The translations under genes and the position numbers were made by a program. A DNA stretch of 64,000 bases from an uncultured Myxococcales bacterium (GTDB taxonomy: Bacteria > Myxococcota_A > Polyangia > Polyangiales > Polyangiaceae): assembly GCA_937949945.1 (NCBI GenBank), contig CALFEQ010000081.1, forward strand, positions 46,897-110,896, written 5' to 3'. The notes beneath the pieces are model-generated. The model ran no database searches. It was not told the DNA's origin and saw only the letters and a list, made by a program, of their open reading frames with translations. Every line of letters starts with the position of its first letter. Positions within the stretch are counted from its first letter, which is position 1. Below are positions 16,283-25,213 of the stretch, piece after piece.

Positions 16283-18042
16283 GGGTTGGCCATCCTCAGG
16301 GCGACGTCGGACGCGATCAGGTACTCCTCGTCGGCGTCCATGTCGCGGACGACGAAGTACAGCCAGCCGTCCGCACGGAAGTGCGGGTAGAGCGCGAAGG
16401 CGTTCCTCTTCATGCTCGTGATGCGCTGATGCTGTCCCGTCGCGAGGTCGACGATCACGATGTTCGACGACCGCTCGGGGAGGCCCGCGTGGTCGGGCTC
16501 GTCGCGGTCGACGTACTGGTGCGTGACGACGAAGCGCTCGTCGAAGGAGAAGCTCGCCTTGGCGCCGGGGATGCAGACCTCCGTGGCGAGCGGCGTCGTG
16601 ACGTTCAGCCTCGTGCTGCCGTTGCCATCGGGCTGCTGCTCCGCGTTCACGAAGCGAATGCGGTAGCCCAGCATCTTCGTGCCGTCGCCGAAGCGCGTCG
16701 CCGCGAGGAGGCTCGACGGCGAGAGCATCATGTCACCCTCGAACGGGAGCGGGATCGTGACCGGCGACTGCGCGCGGTACGACTGTCCGTCGCTCACCAT
16801 CGGCGTGAACACGGTCTTCGCGTTCGCCTTGAAGCGCGTGGGGAGCGGCCCCCTGACCATGTGACCGCCGTCGTCGTTCTCGTGTGTGCCCCACGTCACG
16901 AAGTAGCGCCCGCCTTCGAGCGCCGACCCGATGCTCTGGTAGACCTGGGAGTCGAGCCGCGCGCATTTCGGCTCCGTCAGCGAGATCGACGGCTTCGCCT
17001 GGCGGGCGGCGTCGTCGAGCAGGCTCTGACGGCACACGTGGATCGCATTGCCCGTGTGCGAGCCGGCGAACGCGAAGCCGTCGTTGCTGGGGAGGAAGTA
17101 CGGATCGTAGTCGGCGGCGACGTGGATCTCGGTCTCCGGCTTCGAGAGATCGACGATCTTCGACGACCAGTTCAGGCCGTAGCCGACCCAGCGGCCGTCG
17201 GCGGAGCTGCGCACCCAGTAGTGCGAGGAGAGCGGCTGCTGGTAGAGGCGGCGCAGCTTCTGATGGACGCCCTCGGCGCCGAGCTCCTGGGTGACGTCGG
17301 GATGCTGCGCGAGGCAGTCGAGCGGGTTCGTCGCTGCACCGCAGCCGAACATCGGCGTCGCCTCGTCGGCCAGGCGCGCGCCCCAGCCGGACGTCTTCAT
17401 CTTCGCGAGGTGCGCGGCGAGCTCGGGCGTCGTGCTCGGCGTGCAGGTCGTCGGCGCAGGGGGCGTGTCGGCCGCGAAGGCTGCGTCGAGCTGCGGCATC
17501 CCACGGAGCACCCAGTCCTTCAGCTTCGCGAACTCCTCCTCCGTGAAGGGCGGATCGGCTCCGCGCGGCATCGAGGCGCGCTGCGTGAAGGATGCATACG
17601 CGTCTTCCCAGGCGTCCTCGGGGAACGCCGCCTCGAACAGGTCGCGGAACTGCGAGAGGCCGGCGCCGGCCGCGTAGAGCCCGAGCCGGCGCGCGCTGAA
17701 CGATCCCGACGGGCTCCCGCCCGATCGGAGGCAGTCCACCCGCTCCATCGGCGTGAGGTCCGGGCGCGCGAAGCATGCGTCGTCGACGCTCTTCATCGTG
17801 TTGCCCCACGCGCGAAGCCGGGCGGGCGTGATGTCGTGGCAGTCGGCGCAGACGCCTTCCTCGCCGCCGAGCATCTCGACGATGTCACGTGCGAGCGCGA
17901 GGTCCTCTTCCGTGCTGGTGGTCGCGTGCTCCGCGGATGCGCTGACCTCGTCGCTCGAGGGCGCGCATGCGGTGGCGGAAAGGGTGGCTGCGGCGAGAAG
18001 TCCGAGAAGAGCGGCAGAGAAGGAGAAAGCGGGAGCGCGCAT
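16279..18042 (-). CDS. Lipoprotein with N-terminal haem c motif and propeller-like region
   Basis: 587 residues with signal peptide and lipobox TLSATAC (Cys26). A haem c motif CADCH follows at about residue 65 (GEEGVCADCHDITPARL), and an axial Met could be in PMERVDC or in the helix that follows. From about residue 265 the protein turns into a beta-propeller-like series (SSADGRWVGYGLNWSSKIVD, SNDGFAFAGS, VIVDLATGQHQRITSM). Several other Cys residues occur singly. The domain pair (small cytochrome plus propeller) recalls envelope oxidoreductases, but no cofactor site beyond the haem is visible. First gene of a two-gene operon with the lipoprotein downstream. Confidence 0.75.
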   Translation of the reverse strand: MRAPAFSFSAALLGLLAAATLSATACAPSSDEVSASAEHATTSTEEDLALARDIVEMLGGEEGVCADCHDITPARLRAWGNTMKSVDDACFARPDLTPMERVDCLRSGGSPSGSFSARRLGLYAAGAGLSQFRDLFEAAFPEDAWEDAYASFTQRASMPRGADPPFTEEEFAKLKDWVLRGMPQLDAAFAADTPPAPTTCTPSTTPELAAHLAKMKTSGWGARLADEATPMFGCGAATNPLDCLAQHPDVTQELGAEGVHQKLRRLYQQPLSSHYWVRSSADGRWVGYGLNWSSKIVDLSKPETEIHVAADYDPYFLPSNDGFAFAGSHTGNAIHVCRQSLLDDAARQAKPSISLTEPKCARLDSQVYQSIGSALEGGRYFVTWGTHENDDGGHMVRGPLPTRFKANAKTVFTPMVSDGQSYRAQSPVTIPLPFEGDMMLSPSSLLAATRFGDGTKMLGYRIRFVNAEQQPDGNGSTRLNVTTPLATEVCIPGAKASFSFDERFVVTHQYVDRDEPDHAGLPERSSNIVIVDLATGQHQRITSMKRNAFALYPHFRADGWLYFVVRDMDADEEYLIASDVALRMANP

Positions 18043-18228
18043 GGGTCACGGCGGTGTAGCGCATCCGTGATGAGGCGCACGTCCTCCTACCCTTACCCAC
18101 CAGCGCGGGTGAAATCGGCGCGCAGGAGGGCTGGCATGTAATGCCATGAAATCATTCGAATCTATCGGGAGATCGTGCGGCTCTGAGCCCTTCCGACCTC
18201 CGCATCTCGATTACGTCTCAATTTGGGA

Positions 18229-18257
18229 TTGCCTACTGAGGAGCACAGTGTCATACA
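18229..18257 (+). promoter_or_regulatory. Possible promoter of the Cys-rich lipoprotein
   Basis: TTGCCT (18229-18234) and CATACA (18252-18257) are separated by 17 bp in a locally AT-richer part of the 275-bp gap, about 60 bp upstream of the start. The match to sigma-70 consensus is moderate (4 of 6 and 3 of 6). The rest of the gap holds nothing I can name. Confidence 0.3.
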
Positions 18258-18317
18258 TCGGCCGCGCAACCCCTACCCCGGCGACTCGAGCCGGAGGCAT
18301 CGCTTGGGAGACGTTCG

Positions 18318-19331
18318 ATGAACCGAAGGCTTGGCTTCGTGACGACCCTTCTCGGATCCGCACTGCTTGCGCTCGTCGGCTGCGCGGCGGACGCCACGCC
18401 CGGAGCGGACGATGCGCTCGCCTCCGCCACGCAGGAGCAGCTCGCGGCGAGCGCCGCACGGCTCGCCGGTGCATATCGCGGGCTCGGCACGGTCCGTCCG
18501 CCGTCGTTCATCGGCCTGGTCCTCGAGCCCGATGGCCGCTTCTTCGCGGACGTCGACACGGGCATCCGCTGCGTGCGCGAGCCCTGCCCGTCGTTCGTGC
18601 GCCTGACGGGCAGCTTCGCGGCGACGGACGATCTCCTTCGCCTGAGCCCTGCGCCGGGCGCCGAGCGGGCCGCGTACCACGGCGACTACCGCTACGAGAT
18701 CGCGGGCGGGAAGCTCACGCTGCGCCGCGCCGACTCGGATTGGGGGACGACCTGGACGGACGCTCTCGAGAGCGTGCACTCGTACTGCGCGGAGGCGGCC
18801 GACTGCGACGATCAGAGCATCGCTTCGCCGATGTGTTACGGCGCGTGGGCCTGCGACGTCGCTCGCACCTGCTCGTGGAGGTGCGACGTCCCCGAGCCGG
18901 TCTCCGTGTGGCCGGCGGACAGGACGAAGCTCGTCGCGGTCAGCGCCGGCGGCGGCTTCACGCCTCCGCCTCCGTCCGGATCGACGTGCGCCTTCGGCGC
19001 GGGCAAGTACACGGTCGACTTCGCGAGCGGCGAGCTCTCTTGGGAGGTCTGCAGCTTCGTCGACTGGGGCACTCCGATGCGCACGGTCACCGGCTCGCGT
19101 ACGCTCTCGGCCCACGAGCTCGAGCTGATCGACGAGGCGATGCGTGCCGTGAAGGTCACCTCCGGCGGCGCGTGCGGCGCCGACAAGCCTCTCCTCACGA
19201 TCGAGGTCACGTCGGCGTCGGAAGGAACGCGGAAGTTCTTCGACGACTTCTACGCGTGCATGGATCCGAGCCGCACGTACGTCAGCAACATCGACGTCGT
19301 CTTCTCGGTGCTCCACGACCTCGCGCGCTGA
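18318..19331 (+). CDS. Cysteine-rich lipoprotein, hypothetical
   Basis: 337 residues from the ATG at 18318, with GGGAGA upstream. It has a lipobox LLALVGC (Cys22). The central part has a dense Cys cluster (CVREPCPSF; then YCAEAADCDDQSIASPMCYG, ACDVARTCSWRC), which looks like a small disulphide-rich module of about 45 residues. Such Cys-rich modules, with the unit AADC and CSWRC, recur in myxobacterial lipoproteins of unknown function. The C-terminal third is mixed alpha/beta with two more Cys residues. No catalytic signature is seen. It is monocistronic by layout and convergent with xseB. Confidence 0.72.
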   Translation: MNRRLGFVTTLLGSALLALVGCAADATPGADDALASATQEQLAASAARLAGAYRGLGTVRPPSFIGLVLEPDGRFFADVDTGIRCVREPCPSFVRLTGSFAATDDLLRLSPAPGAERAAYHGDYRYEIAGGKLTLRRADSDWGTTWTDALESVHSYCAEAADCDDQSIASPMCYGAWACDVARTCSWRCDVPEPVSVWPADRTKLVAVSAGGGFTPPPPSGSTCAFGAGKYTVDFASGELSWEVCSFVDWGTPMRTVTGSRTLSAHELELIDEAMRAVKVTSGGACGADKPLLTIEVTSASEGTRKFFDDFYACMDPSRTYVSNIDVVFSVLHDLAR

Positions 19332-19399
19332 GCGACGGTGCGCCTCGCGAGGCCCCATGGGCCGCCGATCGCTCGGTGGGCGTGGGGCCTCTCCGTCGC
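19332..19399. terminator. Bipartite bidirectional terminator hairpin
   Basis: Two nested perfect stems: GCGACGG (19332-19338) with CCGTCGC (19393-19399), and GAGGCCCC (19349-19356) with GGGGCCTC (19384-19391). It fills the 71-bp gap between two convergent genes (lipoprotein and xseB). Confidence 0.55.
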
Positions 19400-19402
19400 C
19401 GG

Positions 19403-19672
19403 TCAGCGATCGCCGCGCGTCTCGAACGGCGCCGTCCTGGCCTTGCCGTCGCGATCGAAGCCGAGCAGCTCCTCGACGCGCTTCTGCGCCGAGTCGAGCT
19501 TCGCCTGCGAGGCGCGCGAGAGGCTCACGCCCTCTTCGAAGAGGCGCAACGACTCCTCGAGCGGGAGGTCTCCGCGCTCGAGCTTCTGCACGATCTCGGA
19601 GAGACGCTTGACCGCGTCCTCGAAGGACAGATCATCCGGGCTCTTGTTCGACTGAGGGGCGGCGTCGCTCAC
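19403..19672 (-). CDS. xseB: Exodeoxyribonuclease VII small subunit
   Basis: 89 residues with GTG start at 19672. The core LSFEDAVKRLSEIVQKLERG followed by LPLEESLRLFEEGVSLSR is the XseB signature: two helices that pack on XseA. ExoVII degrades single-stranded DNA from both ends; several XseB copies bind each XseA. The tail after residue 70 is poorly conserved. xseA is not in this window, and the gene overlaps the HEAT-repeat gene by 4 nt (GTGA), so it is made from an envelope-protein operon. That setting is unusual for xseB, which normally follows xseA or precedes ispA. Confidence 0.93.
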   Translation of the reverse strand: MSDAAPQSNKSPDDLSFEDAVKRLSEIVQKLERGDLPLEESLRLFEEGVSLSRASQAKLDSAQKRVEELLGFDRDGKARTAPFETRGDR

Positions 19673-21810
19673 GGCTTCGGCGAAGCCTTATCCGACGGCA
19701 GTCGGGGCGCAAGCACGACCCTCGCTTCGCCGGGAGGAAGCCCGGGCACGACCGCGAAGCCTTCTTCGTCGAAGACGATCGGCACGGCGATCCCGTCCGA
19801 GCGGACGAGCGATCCCACGTAGGGCTCACCGGGCGGATCCCCGTCGTTCAGCGTGACGCGGAGCCACGCGACCTCGCGGACAGCGGGCTGCGCGAAGGGA
19901 GCCGCCGCGCCCGCGAGCGCGCGTCGTGCGGCCTGACGGACGACGGCGTCGGGGTCGAGCTCGGCCGCCAGCGCGAGCGTCGCCTTGCGCGCGGGCGCAT
20001 CCGCGTCGCTCGACCGCGCCGCGAGCGCGGCGATCACGGCGCGGCGCACCTCGACGTCGGTCTCCCAGGCGTAGACGTCCGCGAGCCGTCCCGCCGCGTC
20101 CCGAAGGGTCGACACGCCGAGCCCTCGCGCGACGTGCGCGCGGAGCACGACGTCCTTCGAAGCGAGGAGCTGTCCGATCTTGCGGGCCATCTTCTCGTCG
20201 GCGCGTCGCGCGAGCGCGTAGGCCGCGAGCGGCGCGTCTCCACCTCCCGACTCCGCGCGGTCGATCAGGACGGACGTCTTGATGACGCCTTCCTTGTCGC
20301 CTCCGACGAGGCCGTACGCGAGGACCTGTCGCGTCACGTCGTCCTCTTCGCGCGCGAGGCGCTTCAAGAACGCGGCCTCGACGTCGTCGCCGGGCGAGGC
20401 CATCGCGCCCATCGCGGCGGCCCGTCGTACGCGCGGATCGGCGTCGTCGAGGAACCGCTCGAAGTCGTCCTCTTTGAGCGCGACCCGCGCGAACACGCCG
20501 ACGGCGCGCTCGCGCGGATCACGGGATTTCGCGAGGCGAGCGATCGCGTCGTCGGAGGAGCCGATGCGCTCGCCGCGGACGAGGGCCCGCAAGACGTAGG
20601 CGCGCGCGGCCGTCGTCGCGAGGCGCGTCGGGAAGAGACCTCCGATGAGCGCGCCGGCGTTCGGCGCCGGAGAGCGCGCGAGCGCGAAGAGCGCCTCGTA
20701 CGTCAGCTCGCCGTCCTCGAGGATCTGCGGGGCGACGAGAGCCTTCGCCGCGGCCGGATCGGGCGAGCGCCCGAGCGCGCGGATCGCGGCCTTGCGGATC
20801 GCGCGATCAGGATGCTCGACCGCGCGGGACGCGAGCAGCTTCGTGATCTCCGGATCGTGCACGCGCTCGGCCATCTGGATGCCGATCGCCGTCGTCGCGT
20901 CGTCCGCCAGGATGGCGCTCGTCGCCTTGAAGCGCTCCGGGGCGCCGAGCAGGATGAACGCCTCGCCCGAAGCGCCGCGCAAGCGGACGTCGCTCTCGCC
21001 GATCGCCGTCCGCGCGAGCGGGATGGCCCGCTGATCGCCGAGCTTCGCGAGTGAGACGAGCGCGGCACAGCGGACGCCGACGTCGCTCGAGCGCGCCGCC
21101 GAGTGCAGGACGTCGAGCGCCCGGAGATCGCCGAGCTCGCCCAGCAGGCGCACGACGGGCACCGGCATCGACGCGCCGGTCGTGCCGAAGAACCCGGGAT
21201 CGCGCGGCGGGTGCATCGCGAGCGCGTGCAGAGCGGCGCTCTGTCCGATGCCGCCGCCGCGCGCGACACCGTAGAGGGCCTCGAGCGCGCGCTCGTTCCG
21301 CGACCGAGCGAGCGCGATCGCCGCGACCTGGCGAGCGAGCTCCGCGCGGGCGATCGGGTCGCCCTCGTCGTGCTGGTCCGTGCGCGCCGACGGACGCGGG
21401 GTGGCCATCCCGACGATGGAGAGGAGGGCGGCGCGCGCACGATCCTGATCGACGTGGCGCGCGAGCGCGCGAGCCATCGCGAGGAGAGCGCGCGTGTCCG
21501 ACTTGATCCGAGGAGCGCGATCGCCGTGCTCGAGCGAATCCACGAGAAGAGCGACCGCCTCCGGCGTCCCGATCGCCGCCGCTCGCTCGATCCCGCGAAT
21601 GCGGTCGTCGCCTTCGCCGCGGATGAGCCGTGCGGCGTGCTCGGTGCCGAAGCGCGCGCGGAGGTTCGTCGGTCGGTTCGAGGGCAGCGCGTCGGACGGC
21701 GACGCGGATGGTCGTCGGCCGGGCGGCGCGGGCTGGGCGTTCGCGAGCGTGGCGAACGCCGTCGCGAGCGCGAAAGGGGCGAGCGCGCGGAGCAGCCTCG
21801 CGCGCTTCAT
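19669..21810 (-). CDS. Exported HEAT-repeat protein
   Basis: 713 residues from the ATG at 21810; the open frame continues far upstream, but that part is antisense to the OmpA gene. A signal peptide (LLRALAPFALATAFATLANAQ) is followed by a Pro-rich stretch and then alpha-helical repeats of about 30 residues to near residue 640 (VRCAALVSLAKLGDQRAIPL, IRKAAIRALGRSPDPAAAKA, VRRAVIAALAARSSDADA). This is the HEAT/armadillo-like pattern. The last 70 residues look like a beta domain (VREVAWLRVTLNDGDPP, VPGLPPGEARVVLAP). It is a probable periplasmic scaffold. It sits between the OmpA/TSP3 gene (ATGA overlap) and xseB (GTGA overlap). The role is unknown. Confidence 0.75.
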   Translation of the reverse strand: MKRARLLRALAPFALATAFATLANAQPAPPGRRPSASPSDALPSNRPTNLRARFGTEHAARLIRGEGDDRIRGIERAAAIGTPEAVALLVDSLEHGDRAPRIKSDTRALLAMARALARHVDQDRARAALLSIVGMATPRPSARTDQHDEGDPIARAELARQVAAIALARSRNERALEALYGVARGGGIGQSAALHALAMHPPRDPGFFGTTGASMPVPVVRLLGELGDLRALDVLHSAARSSDVGVRCAALVSLAKLGDQRAIPLARTAIGESDVRLRGASGEAFILLGAPERFKATSAILADDATTAIGIQMAERVHDPEITKLLASRAVEHPDRAIRKAAIRALGRSPDPAAAKALVAPQILEDGELTYEALFALARSPAPNAGALIGGLFPTRLATTAARAYVLRALVRGERIGSSDDAIARLAKSRDPRERAVGVFARVALKEDDFERFLDDADPRVRRAAAMGAMASPGDDVEAAFLKRLAREEDDVTRQVLAYGLVGGDKEGVIKTSVLIDRAESGGGDAPLAAYALARRADEKMARKIGQLLASKDVVLRAHVARGLGVSTLRDAAGRLADVYAWETDVEVRRAVIAALAARSSDADAPARKATLALAAELDPDAVVRQAARRALAGAAAPFAQPAVREVAWLRVTLNDGDPPGEPYVGSLVRSDGIAVPIVFDEEGFAVVPGLPPGEARVVLAPRLPSDKASPKP

Positions 21811-23840
21811 GGCCTCGGAGGCGGCGGGAGCGCCGGCACCTTCGGCGGCGGAGGCGCTGCGGGCGGGGAGGGCGCGCTTGCCGCCGGCGTCACCAGGATC
21901 CGGAGCGCGATGCCCGGGGCGGCCTGAGGCTCGTTCTTCACGGCGTCCCATCCTACCGTCTCGGCGATCCCGTCGCGATGCGACAGGCCGGCCACCGCGC
22001 GGACGATCGCCAAGCTGCGGCCGAGCGCCTCGAGCTGCGCCTGGTCGCCGGCACCGGGTCGCGCCCCGACCGCGAGCGTCCAGTCGGGGTGACGGTGGAG
22101 CTCGAGCACGAGCGCACGCAACGTCGGGATGCTCGCCGGATCGACCTCGGGCAGCTCCTTCGTCCCCGCGAGCTTGATCGGTGCGGCGAGGCGAATCCTC
22201 CGCGTTTTCTCGTCGATGACGACGAGCGGCTTGCCACCCTCGTCCGGGCAGCCGTCGTCGTCGTCGATTCCGTTGAAGACCTCGGCCTCGTCCGGGCAGC
22301 GATCGACGGCGTTCTCGAACGTGTCGCCGTCGCGATCCGGGTTGGGGCAGCCGTTCCTGGCGGGATCCGTCGAGCGCTCGCCCGCCTCGTTCGGGCACGC
22401 GTCGTCCACGTCGGCGATGCCGTCGCGGTCGTTGTCGGGGTCGGGACAGCCGTCGGCGTCCTCGAAGCCGTCCTTGTCCTCCGCCTGTCCAGGGCATTGG
22501 TCGACGGCGTCGTCGATGCCGTCTCCGTCGGCGTCCTTCGAGGGACAGCCGTTCCGCTTCGGATCGGTCGACGGCGGTCCCTTCTCGTTCGGGCACGCGT
22601 CTTCCTTGTCGACGATGCCGTCGCCGTCGGCGTCCGCGGTCGGGCAGCCGTTCTTCTTCGGATCGTCCGAGGGCACCCCCTTCACGTTGGGGCAGGCGTC
22701 CTCCTTGTCGATGATGCCGTCGTCGTCGTTGTCGATCTCCGGGCAGCCGTCGGCGTCCTCGAAGCCGTCCTTGTCCTCGGGGATCTCCGGGCACCCGTCG
22801 ATGTCGTCCTTGACCCCGTCGCCGTCGAGGTCGTGCGCGCGAGGCGTCCAGCCCACGCCGACGACGGCTCGGAACGCGGGCACGCCCACCGCGGAGTTGA
22901 GCCCGATCTCGCCGCCGATGGTGATGAACGTGTCGCGGTAGTGACCGAGCTCGATGCGATCGCTGAGCGCGAGCAGGACGGGCGAGAGGGCGGCGCTGCC
23001 CGGATCTCCGGTGCCGAACGGCCCCACGGGGCCCGCAGGCAGCCATCCGTGCACGCCGAGCTCGATCCGCTGGCGATTGCCCGGATCGATCCCGAAGACG
23101 CCCGGGCGCATCGCCAGCGCCACGCTCCACGGGATCTCGTCGCCGAAACGAACGCCCCCGGCCTCCGGTGCGGGCCACGTGCGGTGCTCGGTGCGGAGCT
23201 TGTACCCGACGCTCGCCTGCGCGACGGCCACGAGCAGCGTGTATTCTGCAAGCAATCGCGCGGTCACCGTCGGCGCGCCCTCGCCGGCGAAGCTCGCGCG
23301 GTCTCCCGTCGGCAGGCTCACGTAGCCGAGCGCGCCGAGCCCGAATCCGCCGTGCTCGTTCCTCACGAGCGCGCCCTTCATCGTGAGCCCGATGTCTCCG
23401 AACGCGGACGACGGCGTCGTCGGTACGTCGGACACGGTCGGAGGGAGCGGCGTCGTGCCGTCCTGGAAGAGCATGACCGGCACCACCGCGCCGAGCGCGA
23501 GCCGCTGACCGATGCCGAGGTTCGCGATCGCGTCGACGCCGAGGGCGTGCGCGAGGGGGCGCATGGAGATCTCGTCGCTGCCCGTGCGGCGGAGCGAAAT
23601 CGGGTGGAACGCGTAGTGGCCGTACGCGCCCACGGTCAGCACGCCCGGTCCGGGCGTCACCGCGGGCTCGAGGACGAGCGAGGCGTTCGGATCCGTCGAC
23701 GGCCTCCACGTCCGCATGTCGAGCGCGGGTCGCTCCTGCGCCCGCGCGACGCTCGCGAGGGAGAAGAGGACGGCGAGCACGGTGAGCAAGCTCGCGAGCT
23801 TCTTCTCGAGTCGGGCGGTTCTCGTCGAAGCCGGGCGCAT
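21807..23840 (-). CDS. OmpA-like outer membrane protein with thrombospondin type 3 repeats
   Basis: 677 residues from the ATG at 23840; I reject the 62-residue upstream extension, which is translated heptamer repeat. The signal peptide ends near residue 34 (LAVLFSLASVARAQ). Residues 35-330 show alternating strand patterns of a beta-barrel (FGLGALGYVSLPTGDRASF and similar). Residues 335-535 hold about seven thrombospondin type 3 repeats (DGVKDDIDGCPEIPEDKDG, DADGDGIVDKEDACPNEKG) with regular Asp/Asn and Cys, a calcium-binding pattern. The C-terminal 100 residues resemble a degenerate OmpA/MotB peptidoglycan-binding domain, and a Pro tail ends the protein. This layout is common in myxobacterial outer-membrane proteins. 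Confidence 0.83.
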   Translation of the reverse strand: MRPASTRTARLEKKLASLLTVLAVLFSLASVARAQERPALDMRTWRPSTDPNASLVLEPAVTPGPGVLTVGAYGHYAFHPISLRRTGSDEISMRPLAHALGVDAIANLGIGQRLALGAVVPVMLFQDGTTPLPPTVSDVPTTPSSAFGDIGLTMKGALVRNEHGGFGLGALGYVSLPTGDRASFAGEGAPTVTARLLAEYTLLVAVAQASVGYKLRTEHRTWPAPEAGGVRFGDEIPWSVALAMRPGVFGIDPGNRQRIELGVHGWLPAGPVGPFGTGDPGSAALSPVLLALSDRIELGHYRDTFITIGGEIGLNSAVGVPAFRAVVGVGWTPRAHDLDGDGVKDDIDGCPEIPEDKDGFEDADGCPEIDNDDDGIIDKEDACPNVKGVPSDDPKKNGCPTADADGDGIVDKEDACPNEKGPPSTDPKRNGCPSKDADGDGIDDAVDQCPGQAEDKDGFEDADGCPDPDNDRDGIADVDDACPNEAGERSTDPARNGCPNPDRDGDTFENAVDRCPDEAEVFNGIDDDDGCPDEGGKPLVVIDEKTRRIRLAAPIKLAGTKELPEVDPASIPTLRALVLELHRHPDWTLAVGARPGAGDQAQLEALGRSLAIVRAVAGLSHRDGIAETVGWDAVKNEPQAAPGIALRILVTPAASAPSPPAAPPPPKVPALPPPPRP

Positions 23841-23860
23841 CGGTGGTCGCGACGATACCA

Positions 23861-24102
23861 GGCTCCAGGCTCCAGACTCCAGGGATGGTGCTCGGCGCGT
23901 GCTCGACTCTCGGGCGAAGGCTCCGGTGTCGAGACGCGATTCGCGATCACGCGTGCAAGCCGCGCGCTTTCGCGGGTTGGCATGCACCCGACGCCGAGCC
24001 TCTCCAAGCTCGGAGCGAAGCTTCATGGTGACCTTCTCGCCTCGAGCCCTCGGTCGCTCTCGAGGCCGACTCCCTGGAGCCTGGAGCCTGGAGCCTGGAG
24101 CC
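23861..24102. repeat. Heptamer inverted-array element B
   Basis: Three units of GGCTCCA (the third GACTCCA) are at 23861-23881. The core runs about 193 bp, and four perfect units of TGGAGCC are at 24075-24102. It lies in the gap between ribA (stop 24109) and the OmpA gene (start 23840), both reverse. A short T-run, 24105-24109, follows the second array on the plus strand. Confidence 0.8.
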
Positions 24103-24108
24103 TCTTTT

Positions 24109-24807
24109 TCACTCTGCTTCGCCGGCCGTCACCACGCCTGCGGCGACGGCCTCGTCGTAGACCATCGGCAGCTGGTGCGCCATGCGCGCGCGCTTCGTCT
24201 CGAGGTAGCGGAGCGAGAACGGGTTCGGCGGCACGATCACCGGGAGGCGACCCTCGACGATCACGCCCAGCGCCGACAGCGCGTCGACCTTCGCCGGGTT
24301 GTTCGTCATGAGGAGGACGCTCTTCACGTCGAAGTACTCGAGCATGTGCGCGGCGGCGTGGTACTCGCGCGCGTCGTCCGGCAGGCCGAGGAGACGGTTG
24401 GCGTCGACGGTGTCGTGGCCCATCGCCTGGAGCTCGTACGCGCGGATCTTGTTCGCGAGACCGATCCCGCGGCCCTCCTGCCGGAGGTACAGGATGGCGC
24501 CCGCGCCGCGGCGCGCGACCTCGGCCATCGCGGTGTCGAGCTGCTCCTTGCAATCGCACTTGAGCGAGCCGAACACCTCGCTCGTCATGCACTCCGAGTG
24601 GATGCGGACCGGCACGGACGTGCGACCGCGGATGTCGCCGTAGACGAGCGCGACGTGCTCCTTGTACGACGCGCCGTCTCCCGGGTCCGTGGATCGGAAG
24701 ACGTTCGTATGGAAGAGCCCGAAACGCGTCGGGAGCTCAGCCGAAGCAACCCACTGGGTCTCGTGTTTCGTCTCATGAGGCCGGATCACCCTCTCGGGGA
24801 CGTGCAT
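24109..24807 (-). CDS. ribA: GTP cyclohydrolase II
   Basis: 232 residues from the ATG at 24807 (ACAGGAG lies 13 nt upstream). RibA converts GTP to 2,5-diamino-6-ribosylamino-pyrimidinone phosphate, formate and pyrophosphate, the first step of riboflavin synthesis. The zinc ligands are visible: RIHSECMTSEVFGSLKCDC gives the three Cys of the C-x10-C-x-C site. The catalytic stretch YLRQEGRGIGLANKIRAYEL is complete, as are the C-terminal LTNNPAKVDAL-type residues (LMTNNPAKVDALSALG). The protein is RibA alone, not fused to a RibB domain, and has a normal length. It stands apart from other rib genes; ribF is 11 kb away. No FMN riboswitch is visible upstream. Confidence 0.95.
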   Translation of the reverse strand: MHVPERVIRPHETKHETQWVASAELPTRFGLFHTNVFRSTDPGDGASYKEHVALVYGDIRGRTSVPVRIHSECMTSEVFGSLKCDCKEQLDTAMAEVARRGAGAILYLRQEGRGIGLANKIRAYELQAMGHDTVDANRLLGLPDDAREYHAAAHMLEYFDVKSVLLMTNNPAKVDALSALGVIVEGRLPVIVPPNPFSLRYLETKRARMAHQLPMVYDEAVAAGVVTAGEAE

Positions 24808-25213
24808 CTCAATGTTCTCCTGTTGATTCCGAATACTTGTGGCGAAACGACGAGAGCGCCTCGGGGTCGAGCGGGGGCGTGCCGTGTACACGCAAACCCT
24901 AGAGCCGACGAGGCGTTCTGTCATCCATGGCCGCTCCATGCAAGCGCTTCGGTGATTGGATGCCGCCGATCCGCCCGAGGTTCCCGCCGGGGGAGGTACG
25001 CGACGGGCGCCTCGAAGGAAGGCCGTGGCCGCCGCCCGCAGCAGTCACGAATCTTGCTCGCGCTGTCTCGGACCGGCCCGTTCGATGACGGCTCGCAAGG
25101 CGCACGAAGCGGACCGCCGCAGGAGATTTCCCCTTGGAGACGGAAGGGTCGGCGCTTTTTCCAACCACGAGAGCCTCGGCGAGAGCCGACGAAGGAATGA
25201 ACGAGATTTCACG
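24808..25213. other. Divergent intergenic region between ribA and a lipoprotein gene
   Basis: 406 bp with no gene I can support. Both flanking genes point outward, so it should hold two promoters. It contains a 10-bp palindrome CGTGTACACG (24883-24892) and, toward the left, an AT-richer segment near 24827-24845 that suits the ribA promoter. I searched by eye for an FMN riboswitch and found none. Confidence 0.5.

Noticed and set aside
19669..23709. A single 1346-residue reverse-strand protein
   Set aside because: The N-terminal half is out of frame with the confident OmpA/TSP3 gene and Arg-rich. The real gene starts at 21810 with a signal peptide and HEAT repeats.
24808..25213. FMN riboswitch upstream of ribA
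   Set aside because: I looked for the conserved FMN-aptamer core on the reverse strand and did not find it; the 5' leader is short.
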